NCBI RefSeq assembly: GCF_014203735.1
Contig: NZ_JACHJQ010000003.1
Location: forward strand, 605,326-669,325
Reading direction: 5' to 3'
From: Actinophytocola algeriensis
GTDB taxonomy: Bacteria > Actinomycetota > Actinomycetes > Mycobacteriales > Pseudonocardiaceae
Length of the DNA stretch: 64,000 bases
Shown: in pieces, positions 8,643 to 16,883 of the stretch
How the letters are laid out: each line of letters begins with the position of its first letter
Numbering within the stretch: position 1 is the first letter of the stretch
Notes under the pieces: model-generated
Told to the model about the DNA's origin: nothing
Seen by the model: only the letters and a program-made list of their open reading frames with translations
Database searches by the model: none
Position numbers and translations under genes: made by a program

Positions 8643-10357
8643 GTTCCCTCTTTCCGCAGCGGCAGCCACGCCTCGACGCTCCAGCCGACGTATCCGCTCG
8701 GCCCCGCGTCGAACCGGCCCCCGAGTAGCTCGACCCGCTCACGCATGCCGACCAGACCGTAACCGCCCGACCCGCCGGCCGGGTGCACCGGGCGCTGCGA
8801 ACCGTCGTCGGTCACCCGGATGTGCAGGGTGTCGCTCGTCGTCGCGGCCACCAGCACCCGCACGGACGTCGCGTCCGGTGCGTGCTTGCCGACGTTCGTC
8901 AGCGACTCCTGCACCAGCCGCAGCACCGACCGGCCGACCTCGTGCGGCAGCTCGCCCGGCAGGTCCAGCTCCAGCTCGACCGGCGGGCCCGCGAAGTTCT
9001 CGGCGAGCCCGGCGAGGTCGCCCGCCAGGTCGGTCGTGGCCTGCTCGGCCATGTCGGTGTTGCCCGCGGTCCACGCGGCCGTGCCGTCGCGGAGGCTGCC
9101 CACCAGCGTGCGCATCGCCTTCAGCGCCTCGGTGCCGCTGCGTTCGATCTTCTCCAGCGCGGGCACCGCGACCTCGGGGTTCTTCTCGGCGACCATGATC
9201 GCGGCCTGCGCCTGCACGACGATGCCGGTGACGTGGTGCGCGACCACGTCGTGCAGCTCGCGGGCCAGCGCCATCCGCTCGCCCTGCTGCGCGGACGTCA
9301 CCGCGGCCTTCACCGTCTGGTTCCGCTCCCGGTCCCGCGCGCGGAAGTACACGCCTGCCGCGACCGACACGAGCAGCAGGAACAGCAGGATCAGCACCAT
9401 GTTCGCGTCGGTGATCGCGCTGCGGTACCGCACCGACGCCGCCAGCACGAACGCGAGCGACAGCCCGGCCGTCGCCCACGCGGCCTGCTTCGGTGCCACG
9501 AAACGCACGACGTAGGCGATCAGCGCCATGCTCGCGGCGAGACCGGTGAACGACAGCGGTGGGCCGTTGTTGCCGCCGTACATCGCGGAGACCAGCGCGG
9601 CGAACAGTTGCACGCCCGCCGCGAGCCACGTGTTCCGCAGCGGGTACTTCGGGCCGAAGAACGCGCACACGCTCGCCCCGACCGCGCCGGCGATGGCGAC
9701 CATGCCGTCGATGCCGCTCTCGGACAGCTCGATCAGCGCGAGCGCGCTGAGCGCGGCGCCGAGCGGCCACTGCTTGCGGACCAGCGCACCCATCTCGGTC
9801 TCGACCCGCTGCTTGGCCGTGCGGCGCAGGTACAGGCCGGTGCTGACGGCCGCGACCAGCAGCATGAACCCCAGCAGCAGTGACTGCAGCACGTCGGACG
9901 GGGTGATGAGCACGGTGAACGAGTTCTCGTACGGGTCGCAGTAGTACTCGCAGTACCGCTGCCGCAGGACGATCGACGCGAGGCACGACACCACGAGCGC
10001 GGTCGTGCAGGCGAACGCGACCAGCGGCGTCGTCCGCCACACCACCAGCACGACCAGCACGGTCCCGGCGATCAGCTCGGTGAGCATGATGTGGGACAGC
10101 GCGATCGACGGCGTGATCACGCCGACCGCCCGCATCAGCACCGACGACGCGGTCAGTGTGAACGCGCCGACGATCGACGCGGTCGCCGGACGGTGCACTC
10201 CCAGCCACGCGCACGCGGCGAAGATCGCGGCGCCCGGGATGGCCAGCACCGACTTCCCGCTCGCCGACACCCCGGTGACGATCATCGTGAAGTCGAGGAG
10301 CAGGGCGATGCCCAGCAAGGTGGCCAGCCAGCGATGTGGCACCGGTTGCGGTGTCAT
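8639..10357 (-). CDS. Sensor histidine kinase, HisKA_3 type
   Basis: Membrane sensor of 572 residues. The N-terminal 330 residues hold about ten hydrophobic segments in two blocks and a short external Cys-containing loop (YCEYYCDPYE). The dimerisation segment ARELHDVVAHHV carries the phospho-accepting His near residue 369. The ATPase domain near the end has VQESLTNVGKHA (N box) and GGYGLVGMRERV (G box). The ATG at 10357 begins MTPQPVPHRW directly before the first membrane span; the frame stays open upstream but that part looks non-coding. Translationally coupled to the regulator gene. The stimulus is unknown. Confidence 0.9.
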   Translation of the reverse strand: MTPQPVPHRWLATLLGIALLLDFTMIVTGVSASGKSVLAIPGAAIFAACAWLGVHRPATASIVGAFTLTASSVLMRAVGVITPSIALSHIMLTELIAGTVLVVLVVWRTTPLVAFACTTALVVSCLASIVLRQRYCEYYCDPYENSFTVLITPSDVLQSLLLGFMLLVAAVSTGLYLRRTAKQRVETEMGALVRKQWPLGAALSALALIELSESGIDGMVAIAGAVGASVCAFFGPKYPLRNTWLAAGVQLFAALVSAMYGGNNGPPLSFTGLAASMALIAYVVRFVAPKQAAWATAGLSLAFVLAASVRYRSAITDANMVLILLFLLLVSVAAGVYFRARDRERNQTVKAAVTSAQQGERMALARELHDVVAHHVTGIVVQAQAAIMVAEKNPEVAVPALEKIERSGTEALKAMRTLVGSLRDGTAAWTAGNTDMAEQATTDLAGDLAGLAENFAGPPVELELDLPGELPHEVGRSVLRLVQESLTNVGKHAPDATSVRVLVAATTSDTLHIRVTDDGSQRPVHPAGGSGGYGLVGMRERVELLGGRFDAGPSGYVGWSVEAWLPLRKEGT

Positions 10358-10545
10358 GCGGTCAACGTAGGACAGCGGTGCGTTCCCCGCCTCGGCCGAC
10401 CGGCGGGCCGGGGTCGGCCGATCGGCCAGTACGGGCCAGCCGTGCGGTGACCGGTCGGCCGGGCGGGCGCGGCTGTTCGACCGATCCGCGGGCGGGGTCT
10501 CCGGAGAGAAGCTTGTGACCAGGAAGTTCACCGGAGGAGGAAGAC

Positions 10546-10740
10546 ATGCTGCAGGCGGTTCTGGTGTGGGTGGGGGCAGTGCTGGCGATCGGCCTGCTGC
10601 TGGTGATGGCGCTCGGCCCGGTCATCGTGGAGCTCGACTCGTGGTGGTTCGAGCGGCGCCACAACAAGAAGATCGCCAAGAAGAAGGCGCGCACGAGCGA
10701 GGCGCCGGTGGCGCACCGTGTACCGCACCCGGTGGGCTAA
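10546..10740 (+). CDS. Small single-span membrane protein
   Basis: A 64-residue protein with one membrane span (about residues 4-28) followed by a strongly basic tail (RRHNKKIAKKKAR). It is not a family I recognise. A strong GGAGGAGG site lies 5 bases before the ATG, which supports real translation. It is divergent from the two-component operon, so it may be one of its targets (inference). Its TAA stop overlaps the stop of the convergent ArsR gene. Confidence 0.65.
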   Translation: MLQAVLVWVGAVLAIGLLLVMALGPVIVELDSWWFERRHNKKIAKKKARTSEAPVAHRVPHPVG

Positions 10741-11051
10741 CTCGCGTCGAGGACGGTGCGGACGAGCCCGGGGAAGCGCTCGTCCAGCTCGTCGAGGCGC
10801 AGCGTGTTCATCCGCTGCCTGCCGTCGTCGTACTGGCGGAGGATGCCCGCCTTGCGCAACGTCCGGAAGTGGTGGCTGAGCGTCGAGGCGGCGACCGGCA
10901 GGCCGAACGTGCCGCAGGGCCGGTCGCCCTCAGCGAGGAGCAGCCGGACGATCTGCCGCCGCGTGGGGTCGGCGAGGGCCCGGAGCAGGTCGTCGACCTC
11001 GACGGATGCGACGTCCGGGTGCGAAAGCGGCGCCCACCGCCCGATCGGCAT
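10737..11051 (-). CDS. ArsR-family transcriptional regulator
   Basis: A 104-residue winged-helix regulator. The conserved start LLRALADPTRRQIVRLLL and recognition helix AASTLSHHFRTLRKAGIL are clear, and the wing carries DDGRQRMNTLRLDEL. No ArsR-type metal-binding Cys pair (ELCVCDL) is seen, so it may sense a non-metal ligand. The ATG at 11051 is preferred; upstream codons in the same frame run into the operator region. It is divergent from the secreted-protein gene at 11147, with two inverted repeats between them. Confidence 0.88.
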   Translation of the reverse strand: MPIGRWAPLSHPDVASVEVDDLLRALADPTRRQIVRLLLAEGDRPCGTFGLPVAASTLSHHFRTLRKAGILRQYDDGRQRMNTLRLDELDERFPGLVRTVLDAS

Positions 11052-11072
11052 TCCTGGCAGACCTCTCAGTTC

Positions 11073-11092
11073 TCTTCGACACCTAACGAAGA
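11073..11092. promoter_or_regulatory. Inverted repeat TCTTCG-N8-CGAAGA
   Basis: A perfect six-base inverted repeat 22-41 bases upstream of the ArsR start. It is placed where an autoregulatory operator would sit. Confidence 0.45.
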
Positions 11093-11103
11093 CTCTACCG
11101 GCG

Positions 11104-11139
11104 CTCCGGTGTATTCGACACACATCGAAAACACCGGAG
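11104..11139. promoter_or_regulatory. Long inverted repeat, probable ArsR operator
   Basis: Two 15-base arms, CTCCGGTGTATTCGA and TCGAAAACACCGGAG, match with one mismatch around the spacer cacaca. The site ends seven bases before the ATG at 11147 and covers its ribosome binding site, so a bound repressor would block the secreted-protein gene. Confidence 0.6.
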
Positions 11140-11146
11140 GTTCGGC

Positions 11147-11881
11147 ATGAAAGTCCCATTCGTCCTGGCGGTCGTGGCGGCAGCGGTCGGTCTCTCGGCG
11201 ACCCCCGCGGCGGCTGACGACCTCGCCCACCCCGCCCCGCTGGGTCCGCAACGGCCCTACGAACCCACCGTGGCGGGCCCGGAGAACATCGAGTCCGGCG
11301 ACGTGACCGTCAACCGGCTCGGCGGCGGTGTCTCACTCACGTTCGACACCGCGCGCCGCACGGCGACCGGCGAGAAGCCGTCCGCGCCACGCGAGTTCGT
11401 GTTCCTGTTCGACAACTCGATCCGGTTCAACCCGTACGCGTTCCCGACCTGCGGCAGGGCACAGCTGGCCGAGCAGGCCTGCCCACCCGGCTCACAGGTG
11501 GGCTCGGGCCGCGCCACGTTCCACCCGGCGGGCACGTCCGAGGTGCTCGTCTACAACACCAGTTTCGCGAACGGCATGCGTGGCGTGCTGATCACGCTCC
11601 CCGCCGCTGGCACGGTCCTCGACAACACCCTCGAGCCGGTCATCGGCGACTACCAGAAGCGGTACACCTGGGGATTCCACGAGATCATCCCGGTGAGCGA
11701 CATCCCGCCGGAGCTGCGCGGCTCGACCACCGAGTTCGAGGTGACCTTCGGCGCCACCTGGAACGGGCAGGACTTCATCCAGTCCTACGCCCGTCCCGGC
11801 ACCAAGCTGGACTTCGGCGTCTGGAGCCACTACGTGACCGGTCAGAAGACGCTGACCGAGGGGCGGACGACGCGGCCGTGA
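11147..11881 (+). CDS. Secreted protein of unknown function
   Basis: A 244-residue exported protein with a classical signal peptide: MK, a hydrophobic core (VPFVLAVVAAAVGLSAT) and cleavage near PAAA-DD at residue 24. The mature part holds two Cys (FPTCGRAQ and EQACPPGSQ) that may form a disulfide, and the phrase FDNSIRFNPYAFP. Similar secreted proteins occur across actinomycetes without known function. It is divergent from the ArsR gene, and the operator sits on its ribosome binding site, so repression by that regulator is likely. A hairpin terminator follows. Confidence 0.75.
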   Translation: MKVPFVLAVVAAAVGLSATPAAADDLAHPAPLGPQRPYEPTVAGPENIESGDVTVNRLGGGVSLTFDTARRTATGEKPSAPREFVFLFDNSIRFNPYAFPTCGRAQLAEQACPPGSQVGSGRATFHPAGTSEVLVYNTSFANGMRGVLITLPAAGTVLDNTLEPVIGDYQKRYTWGFHEIIPVSDIPPELRGSTTEFEVTFGATWNGQDFIQSYARPGTKLDFGVWSHYVTGQKTLTEGRTTRP

Positions 11882-11890
11882 CGTGTGTAT

Positions 11891-11930
11891 CGGCGGCGCG
11901 GGAAGCCCCCTGCGACTCCCCGCGCCGCCG
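11891..11930. terminator. Bidirectional hairpin terminator
   Basis: Perfect 12-base arms CGGCGGCGCGGG and CCCGCGCCGCCG around a 16-base loop, between the stops of two convergent genes. Confidence 0.7.
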
Positions 11931-11937
11931 AAGTCCG

Positions 11938-12591
11938 TCAGCGGGCGACCGTCTTGCGCAGCCGGTTGAGCGCCCGGTGCTGTGCGACGCGGACCGCGTC
12001 CGGGGTCGTGCCGACGGCGTCCGCGGTCTCCTGCGCGGACATGCCCATCACGACCCGCATCACGACGATCTCGCGCTGGCGCGGCAGGAGCGTCCGCAGC
12101 AGGTCACCGGCCTGCTCGACCAGCTCGCGGCGCAGCGCGATCTGCTCGGGGCTCTCGTCGACGAGGATCGTGTCCGGGGTCTCCGCGGTCGGCAGCGAAC
12201 GGTCCCTGGCGGCGGCGCGGTGGACGTCGGCCACCTTGTGCGCCGCGACGCCGAACACGAACGAGAGGAAAGGACGGCCGAGGTGCCGGTAGGTGGGCAG
12301 CGCGCGGAAGACCGCGATGCAGACCTCCTGCGCGACGTCGTCGGCGGAGCTGATCGGGCGCACCCGGCCCAGCTTCGTGCGGCAGTACCGCACCATGATC
12401 GGCCGCAGGTAGGCGAGCAGCTCGTCGGTCGCCGCGTGGTCACCGGCGGACGCGGCGGCGGCCACGTCGTCCAGGTTCACCCTGTTCACCGGGCGTGACC
12501 ACGCCGGAGCGATGGCCGTCGGCGTGGTCACACCCGCCAGCTCGGCTTCGAGCTGGGCGAGATCGACTTCTGGCTCTGCCGTGCACAACAT
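11938..12591 (-). CDS. RNA polymerase sigma factor, SigD/ShbA type
   Basis: An alternative sigma factor of 217 residues in the group 4 (ECF-like) class. Region 2 is seen in DDVAQEVCIAVFRALPTY followed by RPFLSFVFGVAAHKVADVHR, a phrase characteristic of SigD of mycobacteria and ShbA of Streptomyces. Region 4 reads LPRQREIVVMRVVMGMSAQE, then AVGTTPDAVRVAQHRALNRL, the -35 recognition helix. The ATG at 12591 begins MLCTAEPEVDL. No anti-sigma factor gene lies beside it, in contrast to mycobacterial sigD. ShbA in Streptomyces drives the principal sigma gene; whether that holds here is inference. Confidence 0.85.
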   Translation of the reverse strand: MLCTAEPEVDLAQLEAELAGVTTPTAIAPAWSRPVNRVNLDDVAAAASAGDHAATDELLAYLRPIMVRYCRTKLGRVRPISSADDVAQEVCIAVFRALPTYRHLGRPFLSFVFGVAAHKVADVHRAAARDRSLPTAETPDTILVDESPEQIALRRELVEQAGDLLRTLLPRQREIVVMRVVMGMSAQETADAVGTTPDAVRVAQHRALNRLRKTVAR

Positions 12592-12738
12592 CGCGCGCCT
12601 CCTGTGCCCCCGGCTGTTGTGTTCACTCAAGAGAGCACGAACAGGCGGCACAAATACGTCGGCGGCGAAATCAGATCCCCGCGGAACCAAACCGTTGCCC
12701 CAAAGGGCAGAACGCCTGCACGGGACGTGTGCTGGCGG

Positions 12739-13917
12739 TTACCGCTTGCTGATCAGCACGTCCACGCGCACGAGGTGGTGGTCCGACGCGTCGTTCAGCC
12801 GGGACAGCTCGTCGGTCGGCCAGTAGACCGCGGCCCGCACCGGCCACAGGCCACGCGACGGGAGCACGTAGTCGGCACGCAGGTTGCCGGGCGCGTTGTC
12901 GTTGAAGTCGGCGGTGTCGAAGTACGGGTTCGACCGGTGGGTCAGGTTCGCGCCGCCCTGGGTCTCCGCGGCGAGCACACCGCCCGCGCTGCCCGGGCGC
13001 GGGTCGATCACGCGCGGTGCGTGCAGCAGCTGCTGGATCGAGCCCGGCACGCTGTCGCCGTCGAGCGGGTCGGAGTTGTTGTCGCCCGCGACGACGAACT
13101 TCTGGCTCGGGTTCAGCCCACCTCGGCGGTGCTTGTCGTCGTAGATGTAGCGACCCTTGCCCGGCGTCACGTAGTCCGCCCAGAACCGGATCTCGTCGTG
13201 GTTGCGGGTGCCGTTGCGGTCCTCGGCGCCGTCGAACGTGGGCGGCGTCGGGTGCGACACGAGGAAGTGCACGGTCTCCCGGCCGATCCTCACCGGCACG
13301 TCCCAGTGCGACTTCGAGGACAGGCGCAGCACGTCGAGGACTTCTGCGGAGTACCAGTCCTTCGCCGCCGGGGTCGCCGGGTCGTCCGGCAGCATCGCGT
13401 TCGGCATGTCCTTCCACAGGAAGTGCTGGAAGGTCCGGACGTTCTTGGTATCGATCGGGTACTTCGAGAGGACGAGCATCCCGTACTGGCCCTCGAACAG
13501 GCCGAAGCCGTGCGCGTCGTTACCGGTGGTCGTGGTGCCGTCGCGGTCCAGGTCGAAGCCGGTCAGCACACCCGTGTTGGACGGCGCGATGAACGCGTAC
13601 GGGTAGTCGACGGGCCGGGCGCCGTTCTGGCCGCGCTCGAGGTAGTTGTCGCGGAAGAGGTCGACGGCGGCGGGCGCGTAGTCGAACTCGTTGATCAGCA
13701 GCACGTCCGGGCGGTTGCGCTGGATGACCTCGGCGACCTCGCGGGCCTGCGCGTTGTCCGGCGTCGAGAGGTCGGCGACCAGCTGGCCGGCGGCGCCGCG
13801 GTTGAGCGAGGCGTTGAAGGTGGCGAAGCGGACCGACTCGTGGCCGGTGGCCTGGGCGGTCGGAGCGGTGAGAACACCGGCGACGAGCGCCAGCGCGGGT
13901 AAGAGCAGTAGACGCAT
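12739..13917 (-). CDS. Secreted endonuclease/exonuclease/phosphatase-family protein
   Basis: A 392-residue exported protein. Residues 1-22 form a signal peptide ending AQA. The mature protein has the DNase I-like fold pattern: RFATFNASL at the start (metal-site Asn), INEFDYAP (catalytic Glu), VHFLVSHPTPP, FVVAGDNNSDP (the GDxN step) and the terminal SDHHLVRVDV (catalytic Asp-His). Such proteins hydrolyse nucleic acids, sugar phosphates or phospholipid heads outside the cell. The ATG at 13917 directly precedes the leader. It is divergent from a TetR gene, with 52 bases between starts. Confidence 0.88.
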   Translation of the reverse strand: MRLLLLPALALVAGVLTAPTAQATGHESVRFATFNASLNRGAAGQLVADLSTPDNAQAREVAEVIQRNRPDVLLINEFDYAPAAVDLFRDNYLERGQNGARPVDYPYAFIAPSNTGVLTGFDLDRDGTTTTGNDAHGFGLFEGQYGMLVLSKYPIDTKNVRTFQHFLWKDMPNAMLPDDPATPAAKDWYSAEVLDVLRLSSKSHWDVPVRIGRETVHFLVSHPTPPTFDGAEDRNGTRNHDEIRFWADYVTPGKGRYIYDDKHRRGGLNPSQKFVVAGDNNSDPLDGDSVPGSIQQLLHAPRVIDPRPGSAGGVLAAETQGGANLTHRSNPYFDTADFNDNAPGNLRADYVLPSRGLWPVRAAVYWPTDELSRLNDASDHHLVRVDVLISKR

Positions 13918-13969
13918 GGGCCACCCTGACACGGCCACGTGAACGGTGTCGCGGGGATACGGTGAACGG

Positions 13970-14662
13970 GTGGCGGATTCTCCTGCGGCGGTGGTCAGGA
14001 CACCCAAGAGCGAGGCGACTCGCACGCTGATCGTGGAGACGGCGCTGCGGTTGTTCCAGGAGAACGGCTACGACAAGACGACCATGCGGGCCATCGCCAA
14101 GGAGGCGGGGGTCTCGGTCGGCAACGCGTACTACTACTTCTCGTCGAAGGAGCAGCTGGTCCAGGGCTTCTACGACCGGATAACGCAGCTGCACGACGAG
14201 GCGTGCGCGGACGTGCTGACCAGCGAGAAGGACTTCGCCAAACGTTTGCGCGCGGTCCTGCTGGCGTGGCTTTCGGTGGCCGCGCCGTACCACGAGTTCG
14301 GCAGGCAGTTCTTCGTGAACGCGGCCGACCCGGACAGCCCGCTGAGCCCGTTCTCGACCGAGTCGAGCCCCGCGCGCGACGCGCAGATCGCGTTGTTCCG
14401 GCGCGTGCTGGAGGGGTCGACGGCAAAGGTCGACCCCGACCTGCGGCCCGAATTGCCGGAGTTGCTCTGGTTGTACGAGATGGGTGTCGTGCTGTTCTGG
14501 GTGCACGACCGCTCGCCGGACTGCCGGCGCACGCGGATGCTCGTGGACCGCACGGTGCCGCTGCTCGACCGCGTGATCGGCCTGTCCCGGCTGCGGCTGC
14601 TGCGGCCGGTGACCAGGGAGATCGTGCAACTCATCGGAGATCTGACGCGTCCGGAAGCTTGA
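13970..14662 (+). CDS. TetR-family transcriptional regulator
   Basis: A 230-residue regulator. The N-terminal helix-turn-helix spans about residues 14-62: TRTLIVETALRLFQENGYDK, TTMRAIAKEAGVSVGNAYYY, then FSSKEQLV. The C-terminal ligand domain is not assigned. The GTG at 13970 is chosen because the codons before it lie in the divergent promoter region. It lies 70 bases upstream of an AurF-like oxygenase gene in the same direction, with a palindrome between, so it likely represses that gene and perhaps the divergent nuclease gene. Confidence 0.88.
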   Translation: MADSPAAVVRTPKSEATRTLIVETALRLFQENGYDKTTMRAIAKEAGVSVGNAYYYFSSKEQLVQGFYDRITQLHDEACADVLTSEKDFAKRLRAVLLAWLSVAAPYHEFGRQFFVNAADPDSPLSPFSTESSPARDAQIALFRRVLEGSTAKVDPDLRPELPELLWLYEMGVVLFWVHDRSPDCRRTRMLVDRTVPLLDRVIGLSRLRLLRPVTREIVQLIGDLTRPEA

Positions 14663-14694
14663 CAGGGGAGTGTGCGGCGGTCCACCTTTGTGCG

Positions 14695-14711
14695 TGTTAC
14701 TTGTCGTAACA
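14695..14711. promoter_or_regulatory. Palindrome TGTTAC-N5-GTAACA, probable TetR operator
   Basis: A perfect six-base inverted repeat with a five-base spacer, 22 bases before the oxygenase ATG and directly downstream of the TetR gene. The form resembles operators of TetR-type fatty-acid and oxygenase regulators. Confidence 0.55.
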
Positions 14712-14732
14712 TGTACTTTCGGGAGGATCGCG

Positions 14733-15629
14733 ATGGCGCGAGTGCTGCAACCCAAGGACCGGGACGTCACCGCTGAGCGGCTGCTCGACTCGTCCATGCG
14801 TAACTCCTACGACCCCGACGTGGACGTCGACTGGAACGCGCCGCTGGTCGACGGTCTCGGGTTCATGCCGGAGGAGCGGGTGTCGCTCTACGGCACGCAC
14901 CTGTGGGACCGCCTGACGCCGGAGCAGCGGCTGGAGCTGTCGAAGCACGAGATCGGCAGCATCACCAGCGTCGGGCTGTGGACCGAGATCGTGCTGATGC
15001 AGCTGCTCGCCCGCTACGCGGCGGACCTGGACCCGCGCAGCCCGCACACGCACTACGCGCTCACGGAGATCGGCGACGAGACCCGCCACGCGATCATGTT
15101 CGGCAAGGGCATCGCCCGGCTCGGCCTGCCTGCCTACGGCCCGCCGCGCGTGGTGCGGGTGCCCGCGAAGCTGTTCGGCGCGATCATCGGCGGGCCCGCC
15201 ATGTTCGCATCGGTGCTGGTGGTCGAGGAGACGACCGACCGGCTGCAGCGCTCGATGCTCGACGACGAGCGCATCCAGCCGATGATCCGCATGATCAACC
15301 GGATCCACGTGGTGGAGGAGGCCCGCCACGTCCGGTACGCGCGGGAGGAACTGGTGCGTGGCATGTCCAAGCTCTCGCGCCCGGCGCTGGAGCTGCACCG
15401 CCTGGTGACGGCGGTGGTCGGGGCGACGGTGATGGACATCCTGGTGCACCCTGGCGCGTACGCGGCGGTCGGTCTCGACCCGCGCGAGGCGCGTCGGGTG
15501 GCGTTGGCGAACCCGCACCACCACGAGTCCCGCCGGTGGATGGCGGAGAAGATCGTGGCGTTCCTCGACGAGGTCGGCATGATCGGCGGCCCGTCGAAGG
15601 CGATCTGGAAGCGTGCCCACTTGATTTAA
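14733..15629 (+). CDS. AurF-like diiron oxygenase
   Basis: A 298-residue protein of the AurF / p-aminobenzoate N-oxygenase group, helical diiron enzymes that oxidise amines or hydroxylate small molecules. Metal-ligand motifs are visible: Glu in WTEIVLMQ, the EIGDETRHAIMF pair (ExxxExxH), Glu in VVEETTDR, and HVVEEARHVRYA (HxxEExxH). The ATG at 14733 has a GGGAGGA site 7 bases upstream. It is preceded by a TetR gene and palindrome, so ligand-induced expression is expected. Closest AurF relatives make nitro-aromatics, but many of this size are uncharacterised housekeeping oxygenases, so the substrate is open. Confidence 0.82.
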   Translation: MARVLQPKDRDVTAERLLDSSMRNSYDPDVDVDWNAPLVDGLGFMPEERVSLYGTHLWDRLTPEQRLELSKHEIGSITSVGLWTEIVLMQLLARYAADLDPRSPHTHYALTEIGDETRHAIMFGKGIARLGLPAYGPPRVVRVPAKLFGAIIGGPAMFASVLVVEETTDRLQRSMLDDERIQPMIRMINRIHVVEEARHVRYAREELVRGMSKLSRPALELHRLVTAVVGATVMDILVHPGAYAAVGLDPREARRVALANPHHHESRRWMAEKIVAFLDEVGMIGGPSKAIWKRAHLI

Positions 15630-15660
15630 ATCGCTGGTTCCGTTCTCTACTCTGGATTTC

Positions 15661-16839
15661 ATGGCAGCTACGACGATTCCAGGGAAGCACGTCGACATTC
15701 GCATGTGGACCCGGCCGGAGACGGTCGAGGAACAGGCGATGCGGCAGCTCCAGAACATCGCCGCGCTGCCGTGGACCTTCAAGCACGTCGCGGTCATGCC
15801 GGACGTGCACTACGGGAAGGGCGCCACGGTCGGCTCGGTGATCGCGATGCGCGACGCCGTGTCCCCGGCCGCGGTCGGGGTGGACATCGGCTGCGGCATG
15901 ACCGCCGTCCGGACCTCCCTCGACGCGGCTGACCTCCCGGCCGACCTGCGGCGCCTGCGTGCCGAGCTGGAGCGGGCGGTGCCGGTCGGCTTCGGCCAGC
16001 ACCGCGCGACCGCGTTCACCGACCGCGACGCACGCGACTGGGACACTTTCTGGCGCGGCTTCGAGGACCTGACGCCCGCGGTGAAGGCGAACTCCGCCAA
16101 GGCGCTGCACCAGATGGGCACGCTCGGCGGCGGCAACCACTTCATCGAGATCTGCCTGGACACGGCTGGTCACGTGTGGGTGATGTTGCACTCGGGTAGC
16201 CGCGGCATCGGGAACCTGTTGGCGCAGCACCACATCGAGGTGGCGCGGGGCCTCGCGCACAACGAGTCGCTGCCGGACCCGGACCTGTCGGTGTTCCTCG
16301 CGAACACGGCGGAGATGAAGGCGTACCGGCATGACCTCTTCTGGGCGCAGGACTACGCGCGCCGGAACCGGTCCGTGATGCTGCGGCTGATCTGCGACGT
16401 GCTGCGCAAGCAGTTCCCGCAGGTCACGTTCGAACAGCCCATTTCGGCGCACCACAACTACGTCGCCGAGGAGACCCACTTCGGCGAGGAGGTGCTGGTG
16501 ACGCGGAAGGGGGCCATCCGGGCAGGCCGCGGTGACATGGGCATCATCCCGGGTTCGATGGGCACGGGTTCGTACATCGTGCGGGGCCTGGGAAACCCGG
16601 ACTCGTTCGAGTCGGCGTCCCACGGTGCCGGCAGGCGGATGTCCAGGAACAAGGCACGCAAGCAGTTCACGGCCGAGGACCTGGCAAGCCAGACCGCGGG
16701 CGTCGAGTGCCGCAAGGACAACGGCGTGGTGGACGAGATTCCGGCCGCCTACAAGGACATCGACGAGGTGATCCGCAACCAGGAGGACCTCGTCGAGATC
16801 GTGGCGAAGCTGAAGCAGGTGGTCTGCGTCAAGGGTTGA
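15661..16839 (+). CDS. rtcB: RNA-splicing ligase RtcB
   Basis: Joins RNA 2-prime,3-prime-cyclic phosphate or 3-prime phosphate ends to 5-prime hydroxyl ends using GTP and Mn2+. The 392 residues carry the whole motif set: PDVHYGKGATVG, VGVDIGCGM with metal ligand Cys78, GTLGGGNHFIE, LHSGSRGIG and the guanylylated His321 in SHGAGR. No inserted intein is present and no archease gene is adjacent. It follows the oxygenase gene by 31 bases but has its own likely promoter in that gap (TTGATT near the previous stop, TCTACT ahead of the ATG). A strong hairpin follows the stop. Likely role is RNA repair. Confidence 0.95.
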   Translation: MAATTIPGKHVDIRMWTRPETVEEQAMRQLQNIAALPWTFKHVAVMPDVHYGKGATVGSVIAMRDAVSPAAVGVDIGCGMTAVRTSLDAADLPADLRRLRAELERAVPVGFGQHRATAFTDRDARDWDTFWRGFEDLTPAVKANSAKALHQMGTLGGGNHFIEICLDTAGHVWVMLHSGSRGIGNLLAQHHIEVARGLAHNESLPDPDLSVFLANTAEMKAYRHDLFWAQDYARRNRSVMLRLICDVLRKQFPQVTFEQPISAHHNYVAEETHFGEEVLVTRKGAIRAGRGDMGIIPGSMGTGSYIVRGLGNPDSFESASHGAGRRMSRNKARKQFTAEDLASQTAGVECRKDNGVVDEIPAAYKDIDEVIRNQEDLVEIVAKLKQVVCVKG

Positions 16840-16844
16840 CGGTT

Positions 16845-16875
16845 ACGTGGGGTCGCGGGCGGCGCGGCCCCACGT
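16845..16875. terminator. Hairpin terminator between rtcB and a convergent TetR gene
   Basis: Arms ACGTGGGG-T-CGC and GCG-G-CCCCACGT close around a short G/C-rich loop, directly after the rtcB stop. Confidence 0.65.
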
Positions 16876-16883
16876 CCGAGCCA

